From NCBI GenBank assembly GCA_019915135.1, contig JAHLMK010000008.1, positions 2,170,001 through 2,234,000 on the forward strand: a stretch of DNA of 64,000 bases, written 5' to 3'. Made by a program: the position numbers and the translations under genes. Positions 23,323 through 36,708 of this stretch are shown here, piece after piece. The notes under the pieces are model-generated. The model worked only from the letters and a program-made list of their open reading frames with translations, was not told the origin of the DNA and did not search any database. Position 1 is the stretch's first letter. Every line of letters starts with the position of its first letter. This DNA comes from Strobilurus pachycystidiatus. Taxonomy: Eukaryota; Basidiomycota; Agaricomycetes; Agaricales; Physalacriaceae.

Positions 23323-24291
23323 CAGGCAGAGAAAAGGTCAGAAGACGTAGTCAAGCCTTGAAGCTTGAAGTTGACCCTTATATCATTCCCCGCCCCCGGA
23401 TCTGAATAGGATCAGGATGTGGGGTTCGGTGGCATTTGCCCTGAGAATCACGAGTCACCACCATGACCCTCCATGACCTGACCATGACTATCACTTCGCT
23501 CTCAGTCTCACTCTGTATGATCAATGTCTATCTTGGCGCTGTGAAAAGTCACGTAGACCTGGAAAAACTCCAACCTCAAGTTTTCCTGTCTCTCCAGGTC
23601 ATGTACTGTATCGGCTCCATGAGCCTGCCCCTTGGGCCCACCCCAGTAATCCACTGACAGTCCGGATCCGTATTGCTCCGGTAAGTATATCGCCCAGTCC
23701 ATCCCTACGAGTTTCCAGTGTAGGCAGAGTCGATCAAGGCTGGCAACGACTTGAGTCTCTCAAGGTCTTCAATCGTTCAGGCGAAGATGTGGTTTTGAAG
23801 CACTTGGACTCAGGCGGCTCCTGCAATTGCCAGTGAAAAGGCTTCCATTGACTGCGGCCCAGTGGAGGAGATCACTCAAGCTAGAAAAGGTCCATCTACG
23901 TATTCATAACGGACCATAGATCGCCATTGAGTGAAAGTAGACACCGGACGGACTCGGACGTCGTCTTTGTGACTTTTCTTCGTGGTTCAATGAGCCAATG
24001 TCAAATACTTTGTGGGCGCGATTGAGATCCTTCCCTTCCCGCCACTCTGCGGAGGCAGCCGTCAATTGCGGCGTGAATGCTAGTGGTCCATAAGTACTGT
24101 ATACAATCCTCATTATTCCTTGTTCAACTTGAGTTCGGGAAGTAGTTTTCCTGAAATATCACGCGATCTTGACGTCGACGCTCGACGCGAGTTCTTGATC
24201 GACCACCCTGAGTTACTCATCCTCCTTGTTCAACTCCATGGTATTGAGTATCTCTAAAGTGGCATCGCGTAACTCGTGATCCGTACAAATA
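23323..24291. other. Intergenic, no gene seen
   Basis: About 970 bp between the divergent CoA ligase (minus) and rhodanese (plus) genes. Short open frames exist on both strands (for example 23508-23702 minus, 23904-24113 minus) but none has a family signature, good splice sites or a consistent codon pattern. Presumably it holds the two promoters. Confidence 0.4.
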
Positions 24292-25440
24292 ATGTCAGCC
24301 TCCTACACTGACGAGTCAAGCACCAGTCACATAGTTCCCATACACGGGCCCACACTTCGCACACTATCTGATGTGCGCGCTCAAGCTGCAAGTGAGCTGG
24401 TAGCACGAGCTATTAGGAACGCGGAGACGCTGGACGGTACCATCAAACCCCATCATAATATACCGCATCTTATCTTACTTGATGATTCCAGGTGTCCATA
24501 TAAACGTGCTCACGACGTCCTGCAAAACAGACGATGTTGCCTTCCTCATCGCTTTGAGCGGTCAGATCAGAGCTAGTCTCATCGCCAAAAAGCAATATAT
24601 CATGGCTGCAGCTACAACAGGAAAACCAGTCACCCGCGATAGCAATTTCCTCATGATATGTGCTTCCAACACCGACTTCATCATGCGCGCCGACATCCTC
24701 ACGCGCTCCAAGTTCATGGGCAGGTGTCAGGTCCTTTCCCTCAAAGACCTCGGAACCATACCAGAAAGTGGCTCCGCCGGCTACGGCCTCCTGGATGGCG
24801 TCCTCTTCATCGCGGCCATTCAGGAATTCGGCGGTCTCACCTATGACATGGCTGCGGTCTGGGACGTTTTGCGCAAATCGGCGCGTACGCCTATCGACCC
24901 GCTCCGTGCGCCTCCGTGGTCGGTGGGAATTGAGGAGCGACTCGCTTTGGATCGCGCCAAGCTCATTCGGCGTACAGCAGTACAAGCGTACGAAGAGCTG
25001 CGTGTCCCTGAAGTCTATGTTCCTGCTGTCTTGGTGGACATACGACCTGCAGCTCAAAGGGCTGCGTACGGCGAGATAGACGGTGCCATGGTGGTGGAGA
25101 GGAATGTCTTGGAGTGGCGGTTTGACCCACGGTCTTCATCTCGCGTTCCTATCGCCAACCGTTGGGATCTCCGTATCATAGTCATCTGTCACGAAGGATA
25201 TACCAGCAGCCTCGCTGCAGTATCCTTACAAGAACTTGGTATGCTGAACGCGACCGATGTCATTGGCGGGTTTCAAGCTTGGAAGGCTGCTGGCTTGCCT
25301 CTTTTGATTCCCGAACAGATATACATCGAGTCGGAACGAGAGGAGAGTAACTCAGTCAGTTGTGAGTCTCAAGCAAATCCTATAACTTGCGAACCACTGA
25401 TCATGCAGCTGTTGCTAGCTGTATCCGCGATATGAGCTAA
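24292..25440 (+). CDS. Two-domain protein: unrecognised N-terminal domain plus C-terminal rhodanese
   Basis: Exon 1 is 24292-24436. A 55-bp GTACCA..TCCAG intron leads to exon 2 from 24492, giving AETLDGVHINVLTTSCK in phase. A GTGAGT intron near the end joins the final SSVASCIRDMS, stop at 25440. The total is about 345 residues. The last 110 or so residues are a rhodanese fold: AVLVDIRPAAQRAAYGEI, then the active loop CHEGYTSSLAA (C-x-x-G-x-x-S) near 25185, then GGFQAWKAAGLPL. Residues 45-180 (DDVAFLIALSGQIRASLIA, FLMICASNTDFIMRADIL, VLSLKDLGTIPESGSAGYGL) form an alpha/beta domain I cannot name. Rhodaneses carry sulphur or act as Cys phosphatases; with an intact active Cys either is possible. 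Confidence 0.68.
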
Positions 25441-25528
25441 TCATACCATGATCTGCTACGGGACGCTGATACAATGTAGTAGTACACTCAACAGGCCATA
25501 TTGGCCGGTGCGCCGAAGATAGCATGCA

Positions 25529-26982
25529 TTATTGCACGTCGAACTCTGTCAATATCTTGTAATCTGCTGCCCGCGTGGGTGCAGACGGACTCTCAAATAG
25601 CTTCTGCTTCCTTCGAGGCAATGAGAATGTGTTTCCTGAAACGATGAATGAACGTACTTTTCGCCTGCTGCTGCAGAAGGAAAAGAGCTGAACAAATCTC
25701 GATGCTTCGGTAATGGTGCTTCTCTACGAGTGACATGTGAGGCAGTGTCAACCTGGAGCAAGATATGAACGCACTTGAAATAAGGATGGTCTAAGGCCTC
25801 TGCTGCCGAGATACGCATTTCCGGGTCGTATGTTAGAAGCGACATCATTAGGTCTAAGCCGTTAGTGGAAAGGTGCGGGAACTTGTTGCGGAAAAGGTGA
25901 GGTTGTGGTGCAGGAAGACTGATGGTTTTTGCCAGTGGTAATGAGGAATATCCAGGCCAAGTGTTATGCGAAGGTGGACCCAGTAGCTTGAAAATCATGG
26001 AGATCATTTCGAGCTCATTCTTCGCCTGGAATAGCGGTTCCTTGAGGAGAAGCTCGGCAAAGATACACCCCACGGACCATAGATCCACAGGTGTAGAATA
26101 TGTCTTTGCACCAAGCAGAATCTCCGGAGCTCTGAAAGAGGCGTCATCCATGCACAAGCGCGCGTTGTAGATGGACACACCGGTACCACAGGGTGACGAC
26201 AAGCTGCGTCAGTCCGCCGACTCCTACAGGATCACCATAGCGTCGGGCAAGGCCAAAGTCGGCGACCTTTATGGTCCCGCGGTTGTTCATGAGAAGATTA
26301 CTTGTCTTGAGATCGCGATGCAGTATCCAGTTGGAATGGCAATGACTGACGGCGGACAGCAGTTGGAGCATAAGCGTCTTGATTTCAGACTGGAGGAAAG
26401 GTGAAGACATGATGGTAAGCAGAGACTTGAGATCATGCTCGATGAAGTCCATCACGACAAACACTCTGCAAACGAGCGTCAGTCTTGGAAAATGCTGAAG
26501 AACCAGGACACTTGCTGTGTGAGTGTATCACCCACGACCACCTCGCGAACGCGGACAACATTTTCGTGTTGACACGTCATGAGCGCATTCACTTCGCGCA
26601 GTGCGGTTATTGGAAAGCCGTTCTTCTCTTCGTCGAGCTTTAGCTTCTTGAGGGCAACGATGTCACCCGTCTCCTTGTCTCTCGCGCGAAACACGACGCC
26701 GTACGAGCCTTCCTCGATTTGATTGAGACGTTCATAGCAGTACACTGACCGCGAGGGCAGTATCGCTGGATGACGCGTCCTAGGCGGCACATGGAAGCTG
26801 CGCGGTTGTGCGGCCGACGTGAAAGGCTGGGGCGGGGGCGCCGTCGACGTGGATGGAATGGACGGCGCAACCTTGGGCTTGACGCGCCGTGCTGGCTGCT
26901 GCTGCTCTACGCTCTCCTGCGAGTCCTCGTCCCATTTTGAGCGCTTTCTGGAGGGCGTCGATGGCCCAGCGATGGAAGACAT
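25529..26982 (-). CDS. CDK11: CDK11 (PITSLRE)-type cyclin-dependent kinase
   Basis: From ATG 26982: a basic, low-complexity N-terminus of about 75 residues, then the kinase domain with Gly loop [18 protein letters not shown], catalytic Lys in VALKKLK, and the cyclin-binding helix PITALRE, one change from the PITSLRE signature of CDK11. Later comes [15 protein letters not shown], catalytic loop [19 protein letters not shown], the T-loop [32 protein letters not shown] and the end [14 protein letters not shown] final exon at 25529-25620 ([18 protein letters not shown]) closes it after a 47-bp intron. CDK11 phosphorylates splicing factors and the Pol II CTD and works with cyclin L. The fungal form lacks the long N-terminus of animal CDK11. 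It is divergently paired with CBF5. Confidence 0.85.
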
Positions 26983-27090
26983 TTGGTACGTGTGGGCCGG
27001 TGCGCCGAGAATTGCTCTGGAGGCCCGGCAAGTGCCGGAGAATGCCGACCGGCATTTTTTTTCATTGGCCAACTTGGACTCTGCGACAAC
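26983..27090. promoter_or_regulatory. Shared CDK11/CBF5 bidirectional promoter with nested dyads
   Basis: Only 108 bp separate the two start codons. Two dyads share the half-site TGCCG: CCGGCA-AG-TGCCGG at 27025-27038 and AATGCCG-AC-CGGCATT at 27041-27056. Both have 2-nt spacers, but the half-sites point in opposite senses. An ATTGG (CCAAT box on the minus strand) occurs at 27064-27068, after a T run. No TATA box is seen. Binding by a zinc-cluster or other dimeric factor is inferred, not shown. Confidence 0.5.
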
Positions 27091-28894
<1,804 letters not shown>

Positions 28895-29162
28895 ACGACT
28901 TTGTATCTTGCTACAGCATAATATGTACTTATTATGTTGGTGTCTGCATTATTTATGACTTACCCAAGTGTTGTACCTTCCAATTTCGCGACTGGGTATA
29001 CTCAATCATCAAATTAGGCTATGATACCAGTATCTAACCCAGAAAAGGTTCGTCAAGAAACAGGAAGTATGTAAACGTTCAAAAGGGTATGGTAGATCTA
29101 GTTATGAGTCCGCTTAGTTCATGACAAGGGAGGGTAGTCGGCAATCTCTAGGATTAGACCGT

Positions 29163-31026
29163 TTACAGCAAAGCAAGAAGGCCAGCGATCACGACAGCGA
29201 TACCAGCAGTCCCCAGACGCACTGTCATCGCACCATTTGCGCCAGCACTGCCTGACGGTGAGGGTGAGGTCGAAGTGTTCGACGTCGAAGCGCTGGGGTC
29301 CTTGAACTGCTTGGCAATGTTCTGGAATGCACTGAAGTTGCGCGGCGAGTCTTCAACAGGGTTGACAGCGCTGAAAGAAATGAATTAGAGACCCCATGCA
29401 CTATGACAGGCAAGGAGAGCGACTAACAAGACCATTCCTTGAGCACAGTGGCTGGCGGGAAGCTTCTGCTTGCACTACAAAAAGCGGGGTCAATACAGTC
29501 TTCGAGAGACATATGGTCGACACATACGTAAACCCAGATGGGGTTGGTGTCGTTGACGGTCAGATTCCAGGTGGGGAAAGGACCATCCGTGAGCGAGGCA
29601 TCGACGGGCATGCTAAGAAACCGTAAAAATGGAGCCCGCACTGTAAAGTAAGAACGTACAAGCCAGAGTCGAAGGCGTCCGTGGCGTTCGACTTGCGGCA
29701 CGGGTCACTGGTCGCGTTGTCAGTCCAGAAGTTATCAAAAGAGTCCATGCGGGACACTTACGCAAACGTCGATTGAGTGACCGTGTGGTTCTTGGCGTGG
29801 CTGTTGACGGATGTCAGTACGGAAAATTTTATTGACTAGGATCATACTCACAACTCGAACACAATAACATCGCGGGGCTTCGCAGAAACAGTGGGAGGAG
29901 TGAATGTCAGACCATCTTGACCGACAGAGACCTTGATCACGTCGCCTTGAGCAGCGGCGGGGGTGGGGTCGGCTGATCCGGGATACGATGAGTACGTGGT
30001 CGTCCATGTGGAACTCTGATCCAAAGTAACAGTCTCGGTGACCAACTGAGTCACACAAGCATTGTAAGCTAAGATTTCATCGGAGGAGCGTAGGCTTACC
30101 GTAGGTGTAACAGCTGGAGGGAGGGTGGCATCACCGTAGGCCCAAGAGTCATCAGTGGTTGTCGGAGCTGCATCGGTAGAGTACGCTGCATCGGTAGAGT
30201 ACGCTGCATCGGTAGAGTACGCTGCATCGGTAGAAGACGAAGCCGCGGCTTGAAGAGCAGCACCCACAGCCTTGGCGGCATTCTGGAAGTTGGTCAAAGA
30301 CTTCTCTCCGCTCACCGGGCAGTTGACAGCAAAGACCATGCCAGCGCCACAGTGACTCGCTGCGGTGTTAGCAGCCTGTTCGCCTGATGAAATTGGTAAA
30401 TGGTTGGTCTACGTCTTTGAAGAACAAAGAGGCGTACAAACAAGCCAGATCGGATTGGTCTACAAATTTGTCAAACGTGCACCAGCGTTGAGAGAAATCA
30501 AGGATCTTACATCTTGAACAGTGATTGTGTATGTGGGCAGAGCTGTTGCGTTGTTTGGACTGTCCGCGGCAACAGGCATGCTTGAGAACGGTCAGCAATG
30601 TATCAAGACTGTGAACAGAGATCACGTACAAACCACTGTTGAAACCGCCATCTAGAGCGCCACAAGGATTGCTGCCATAAATTAGTTGAGCATATGAGAG
30701 ACACGCCACCAAAGATGTGAACCCACTCGAAAGACGTCTGGGTAACAGTGTGGTTCTGGACATCACCGTTAGCGCCGTCAAGTCAGATGCGTAGGTTCGT
30801 ACCTTGGGGTGGAAAGTAAAGACGACTTGATCACCAGGAACGGCGTTCTATATCGAGGTGTTCAGTCTACGTCGACGAAAGTAACACACGCCGCGCGACT
30901 CACCACAAAGCCAGGAGTGAAGGTAAGACCATCTTTGCCGACATCAACGTCATAAACAGCAGCAGAAACATAAGGCAAGACTGCCAGGCCGATAGAAAGT
31001 GAAAGGGCGACGGAGCGAGAGAACAT
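29163..31026 (-). CDS. Secreted GPI-type double cupredoxin, Ser/Thr-rich
   Basis: Starts MFSRSVALSLSIGLAVLPYVSA, a classic signal peptide. Two plastocyanin-like domains follow. The first begins YDVDVGKDGLTFTPGF, has the N-terminal copper-ligand region PKNHTVTQTSF and ends with SHCGAGMVFAVN. The second repeats it as VSVGQDGLTFTPPTVSAK, AKNHTVTQSTF and SHCAQGMV. The HC..GM motif (His and Met copper ligands, with an upstream Cys) is intact in both, so copper binding is plausible. Between them is a Ser/Thr/Ala linker with a YSTDAA repeat. The C-terminus (GANGAMTVRLGTAG then IAVVIAGLLALL) is a GPI-attachment-type hydrophobic tail. Such extracellular serine-rich proteins sit on the fungal cell surface; their role is unknown. 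About 12 introns. Confidence 0.82.
30167..30234. repeat. 18-bp in-frame minisatellite, 3 copies plus a partial
   Basis: Three identical 18-bp units (GCTGCATCGGTAGAGTAC on the plus strand) at 30167-30184, 30185-30202 and 30203-30220, then a partial fourth copy. It encodes the repeat YSTDAA in the linker of the cupredoxin gene on the minus strand. Unit length is a multiple of three, so copy changes keep the frame. Confidence 0.9.
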
Positions 31027-31114
31027 CGCAGGCGACTAGGCGTGAAGAAGATGAAAGTGAATGGGAAGGAAAGACAAAGAACGAGTGAGGGTCCAATCAG
31101 AGGGCACAGGGCAT

Positions 31115-31120
31115 TTTATA
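31115..31120 (-). promoter_or_regulatory. TATA box of the cupredoxin gene
   Basis: TATAAA on the minus strand, about 90 bp before the ATG at 31026, with a pyrimidine-rich stretch (CTTTGTCTTTCCTTCCC) between them. This layout is usual for strongly expressed secreted-protein genes in basidiomycetes. Most other genes in this window have no such box. Confidence 0.55.
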
Positions 31121-32818
31121 TGTCCAGTCGGGCCTGGGAACGCTGATGAGGCGTATTGTTGTGGTTGGACATAATGAGAACCGAAGGAATGGTACGCGGG
31201 TGATGGACGCGTGCTATTGGATGCGCAAGTGCCTCGTTTCATCCACACTGATTCAAACCCGTGTCCAACATTCCCTGTCACCACCGTTGATGCTACAGAT
31301 GCGACTGAGAGCGCTCAACTTTCATAGCCCCAAGAACCTCATAGCAAAGATTGCCCGCCGTTCCCGTTACTGGTAATATTGTCCTCTCAATTTTACACAG
31401 AAAATGGAACGGAGCATGCAGCGCTCACCTCCATATGACCAGGGCGCATTCGTTCGCTTGCCCGAATGAGCGCTGTTTCCAAAAAATGCCTCCGAATGGA
31501 CCATCTGCATCAACGCCACGCTTTGAGGAAGGGCAACCTCCGGCCGATCCGAGCATCGAAGGTGGGCGGAATCGCTGGTGGCAATCACAAAGCTATGCAT
31601 GTACAGGACACGGATCATCAAAGAACGCTAGCGGGTACCAGTGCATCCTCTTGAGCATTCTGATTGGCGCCATAGGCAAGCGGCAGTTGACTGTTGAACT
31701 TGCAAAGCCCGCAGATGCCCGATATAGCAATAGGTTTCGCCAAACAAAGGGAGTCTGCCAGACAGGACCTTCCGCCAACTTGACATACCTAGATGCCGGT
31801 GGAGCTGTGCTTGCTCTTTGGCGTCGTCTGGTGCCAATTTCGAGTCCACGAGCGTGGCGTTCATAGCCGGCGGCTGAGAGACTTCATAAACAAAACGCAT
31901 CGGCAACAATTTGAGAATCCGCCGCCACATCCCATATCTTAGGTGTTCCCGGACCATGGGTGAGCTTGATATTTTACTGCTCCGGGGGATGACCGACGCT
32001 TTAGAATCTCAGACACTCAGACAGGCATGCATGGTTCAACCGCGCAGCAAAGACGTAGGGAATCGCGGAACTCTTCAGGCGTTGCGCGCTATGCTAGAGC
32101 CCATAACCTGGAATCGAACAATCCACCTCTGTAACGTGCCAACCAGCTGTACTTCAGCGCTTGGCTCCGTTGACCGAGTCGCGGATGGGAATGGTCGAGA
32201 ACGGCTCTAGTACCTGTGCGCTCCAATGGCAACAATGTATATTACACGGTCTGAGTGACCGTGCACCTGCCAGTCTATCCTGACAATGTCAACAAAGCGG
32301 ATTTGGCATGCATATGGTTCTCTTGTAGGTTCTGGCACTGAGCTACTCAACTGGCTGACCGAGTGTTATGATACTTTTCAAGGCAAATTCTTACATTTTC
32401 CCAATATACACAACGGCGAAGAATATAGGCTATCGCGATCACATTCATAACCTATGAAAGGCAGTCTGGTCGTCGTGGTAAGTACATTGTGGTTTATTGA
32501 AAAACTGGCCGAGTCGCATGGCCAGATGATGCGCTTTGATGCCTGGTGGCGTCGCCTTGATGCGCACTCGGCCGTGATCTATCGACGACAAAACCGACAA
32601 CGCACACGTTACTCAGCAGAGCCACACTGCCCGTATCTAGCCATGTACCGATGTGCGACACATCAAACACTGGCATCAAAGGGCACCCAAGTACCGTGGT
32701 AATCGTACTACTACTTAAGCAGTACGTTCTCCAGTACTGATCTTGGCTGCTGGCCTCCTTCCAACCTCCCTCATTCCTTCTTTACACGGTCACACACTAC
32801 GGCTGGATCCTAGTGCCA
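31121..32818. other. Intergenic, no confident gene
   Basis: About 1.7 kb between the cupredoxin and MAP kinase genes. The longest open frame (31351-31866 plus, 171 codons) lacks a family signature, reads as low-quality coding, and an overlapping minus-strand frame (31628-31957) is no better. I see no transposon ends or tRNA. Confidence 0.4.
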
Positions 32819-34426
<1,608 letters not shown>

Positions 34427-34560
34427 CATCAGCAAACTTCTCTTTAAAATATTAATGCTTTCCAATGGATACAACGGCTTTTACGCGAGTGCTTTTGATG
34501 ATGATATACAAGTGGTCAATACTTATAGATGAGATATTAAATATTTGCAAATGCACGAAA

Positions 34561-36493
34561 TCAGAATTTGGGAGCCCAAAAGCTTGGATTCACACCCTCG
34601 AATCCAAAATCACCAAACCTGTTGTCAGTCTCCATCTCCGTGCCATACATTGTCCGCTTCGATGGACTGTTGTCTCCCGGAACAAGGGCCTCTATATCAG
34701 AGATTAAGGCGTTTCCAGCGGTGTCCGAGTCGGAGCTCAACGCGGTTTGGTTCAGGAATGTGCCCAATCCGCTTGAGGACTCCGCATTTGACTCAGCTTG
34801 TCTTGCTCTCTCAATGGAAGAGAGCCGCAGCGACTGGAATATATCTGCTCGCGGGGGTCCCAACAGTCGCGATCGACTGGCAGGTACTGCGGGGGTTGGA
34901 GATTGGGGAGGTTCGGGGTAAGAGAACGGCATCGTGAAAGCAGGGTTTGGAGTCGGGGGTACTGGGACCGTAAAATTGAAGTTGAATGGATACTCCAGTC
35001 CGCCAAGTTCACGCTTCCGTTCTGAGGATGGCGGTGTACCATAAAGGTCTGGTAAGCGATCGAGCGGTGGCGGCGTGCCCAGATGAGAGCCAGGGGGAAC
35101 GTGCGGTGGTAGTGACTGTGGATGGTTTGGAGGCGTCCGAGGAAAATCCGTATCCGCTGCACCCAGTCGCGGGCGCTTTCTCTCTGGTGGTAAGAGGCTT
35201 TGCTCTGATTCCGGATCCTCTTCGCTGCCCACAACGTCACTGCCTACACTTCCAGTCGACTCTCGGGGACGCTTCCCAAGCAGAGTAGGGACCGGGTCGG
35301 CTTCAGGCCGAGGGGAAACCGTGTTCATAGGCGCGTCAAGTCTAAGGAGAGGTTGATCAGTCGTCACGAAAGGAGAAGTACAGCACACTACTGACGTCTG
35401 GGGACGAGCAGGGCCGGTTAAAGAACGAAGTGAGTTGACCTCGGCTGTCAGCGTTGCCACACTGTCTCTCAATGGACCAATCGTTGCTACTTCGGTCTTG
35501 AGTTGCTCGATCTCGGCTTTGAGTGCAGTGATCTGCTCCAAGTCGGATTTGAATGACTGCAGTTGGCGCTGGAGAGGCGCAATCTGACGATATAGACATC
35601 AGTAAACGCGAAGGACGAGAGTAACAGTGAATTACTGCTTCAGCTATTCGCTCGTCGAGACTGAGGGAAAGTGGAGGGACAGAAGTTGGCGTAGCCGCCA
35701 TGACATGCGATGATACCTCTGCAGGAGGGGACGTTCTTCGAGAAGCTAGGAACTATGTCAGCAGATGCGATAACAGTGACAGGGACAACATACCGCCAGA
35801 AGCCTCAGCTTGCGGCTCTTCGGTCACTGGTTCAGGCTCTAATTGTAGGTATTAATCTATGAATGTTAGCATAGATGAATGAATGACGTACCCTCCATAA
35901 TTGTTGTTTCTTTTAGGTTCATGGTCCGGCTACCCTTCCCTCGCTTCTTTGGAGAATTGGAGGTTTTCGATGCGGTGCGCGCACCACCGCCGCCGACGGC
36001 CACAGGGCGCCCTACCCCTAATCGAGTCTGGGTTGCATACGCCTTTGATGTTCGAGTGCGAGGTGGCAGTTGAGAAGTGGATGCATGCCCGGATGACTCG
36101 CTTTCATCGGCACTCGCAGGCTGCTGATCATCGGTGCCCTCGTCGTCGTCGTGGATGATCAAGGAGCTGACTCTGCCCGTTGACCTGCTCGATCTCCTCG
36201 TTGTGGCGGACCGCACCACCGGTTGTACGGACCGAGCGCTGGCTTTCCTGGAGAACAATGAGACATGGGAGATGAAAGGGATGGATGAGGGTATGCCTTT
36301 TGTCGAGGAGCAGTTCTATGAGTGCCTCAGATTTGAGATTGGCTCGGAGGCCGTGATCCTGCATGCTCGTCAGCACGTTGTGCTATCAGCGATGAGGACA
36401 AGCAGGCACCTTGCACAGACGCTGGAGATCCGCGCGCTTCATGTCTTCGAGTACCCGTCTGCCAGGGACCGGCGGCAGAACATGCGGGGCCAT
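34561..36493 (-). CDS. SAP-domain protein with coiled coil, function unknown
   Basis: The N-terminus is assembled from exons at 36493-36412 and 36361 onward: EDMKRADLQRLCK joined to DHGLRANLKSEALIELLLDK, a typical SAP (DNA-binding, chromatin-associated) helix-turn-helix. A basic Ser/Arg/Gly-rich region with TSNSPKKRGKGS follows, then an exon around MAATPTSVPPLSLSLDERIAE and a coiled coil LEQITALKAEIEQLKTEV with heptad leucines. The tail is Pro-rich, with KRPRESTG and ERKRPRL as likely nuclear localisation signals. It is about 500 residues long. The context gives no function; a chromatin or transcription role is inferred from the SAP motif. Its start codon is 215 bp from that of the cytochrome b2-like gene, in opposite direction. 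Confidence 0.65.
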
Positions 36494-36708
36494 GCAGAAC
36501 GAACAGACTCGCCACACTTGGTGATGGTTAAAGAGTGCAAGAGCCACGTGACGTCGTTCAGCGGTAACAGCGCCAAACACGGCCCCGTCGGCAGCTTCCG
36601 CTTATTTGATTTGTGCCGGATCCCTTATCGGCCCGTATTTCCGCTCTCATCCCCGCTATCCAGTTAAAAGGCTGAAATTGTAATGCGGCACGGCCCCAGC
36701 CCCTCGAA
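36494..36708. promoter_or_regulatory. Divergent promoter of SAP-protein and CYB2 genes
   Basis: 215 bp between the two start codons. It contains CACGTGACGTC at 36545-36555, an E-box overlapping a CRE-like TGACGTC (36549-36555). This is a plausible site for bHLH or bZIP factors, but single sites of this size arise by chance and I give it little weight. Confidence 0.35.

Noticed and set aside
31744..31752. ACAAAGGGA, identical to the Ustilago Prf1 pheromone response element, upstream of the Fus3-type MAP kinase
   Set aside because: It is 1.07 kb upstream, and the same 9-mer appears on the minus strand at about 53500 and inside the arrestin coding region near 10300. This frequency does not support a regulatory role.
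31351..31866. 171-codon open frame on the plus strand as a possible gene
   Set aside because: No family signature, no splice-linked exons, and overlapping frames on the minus strand are as long. It looks like chance.
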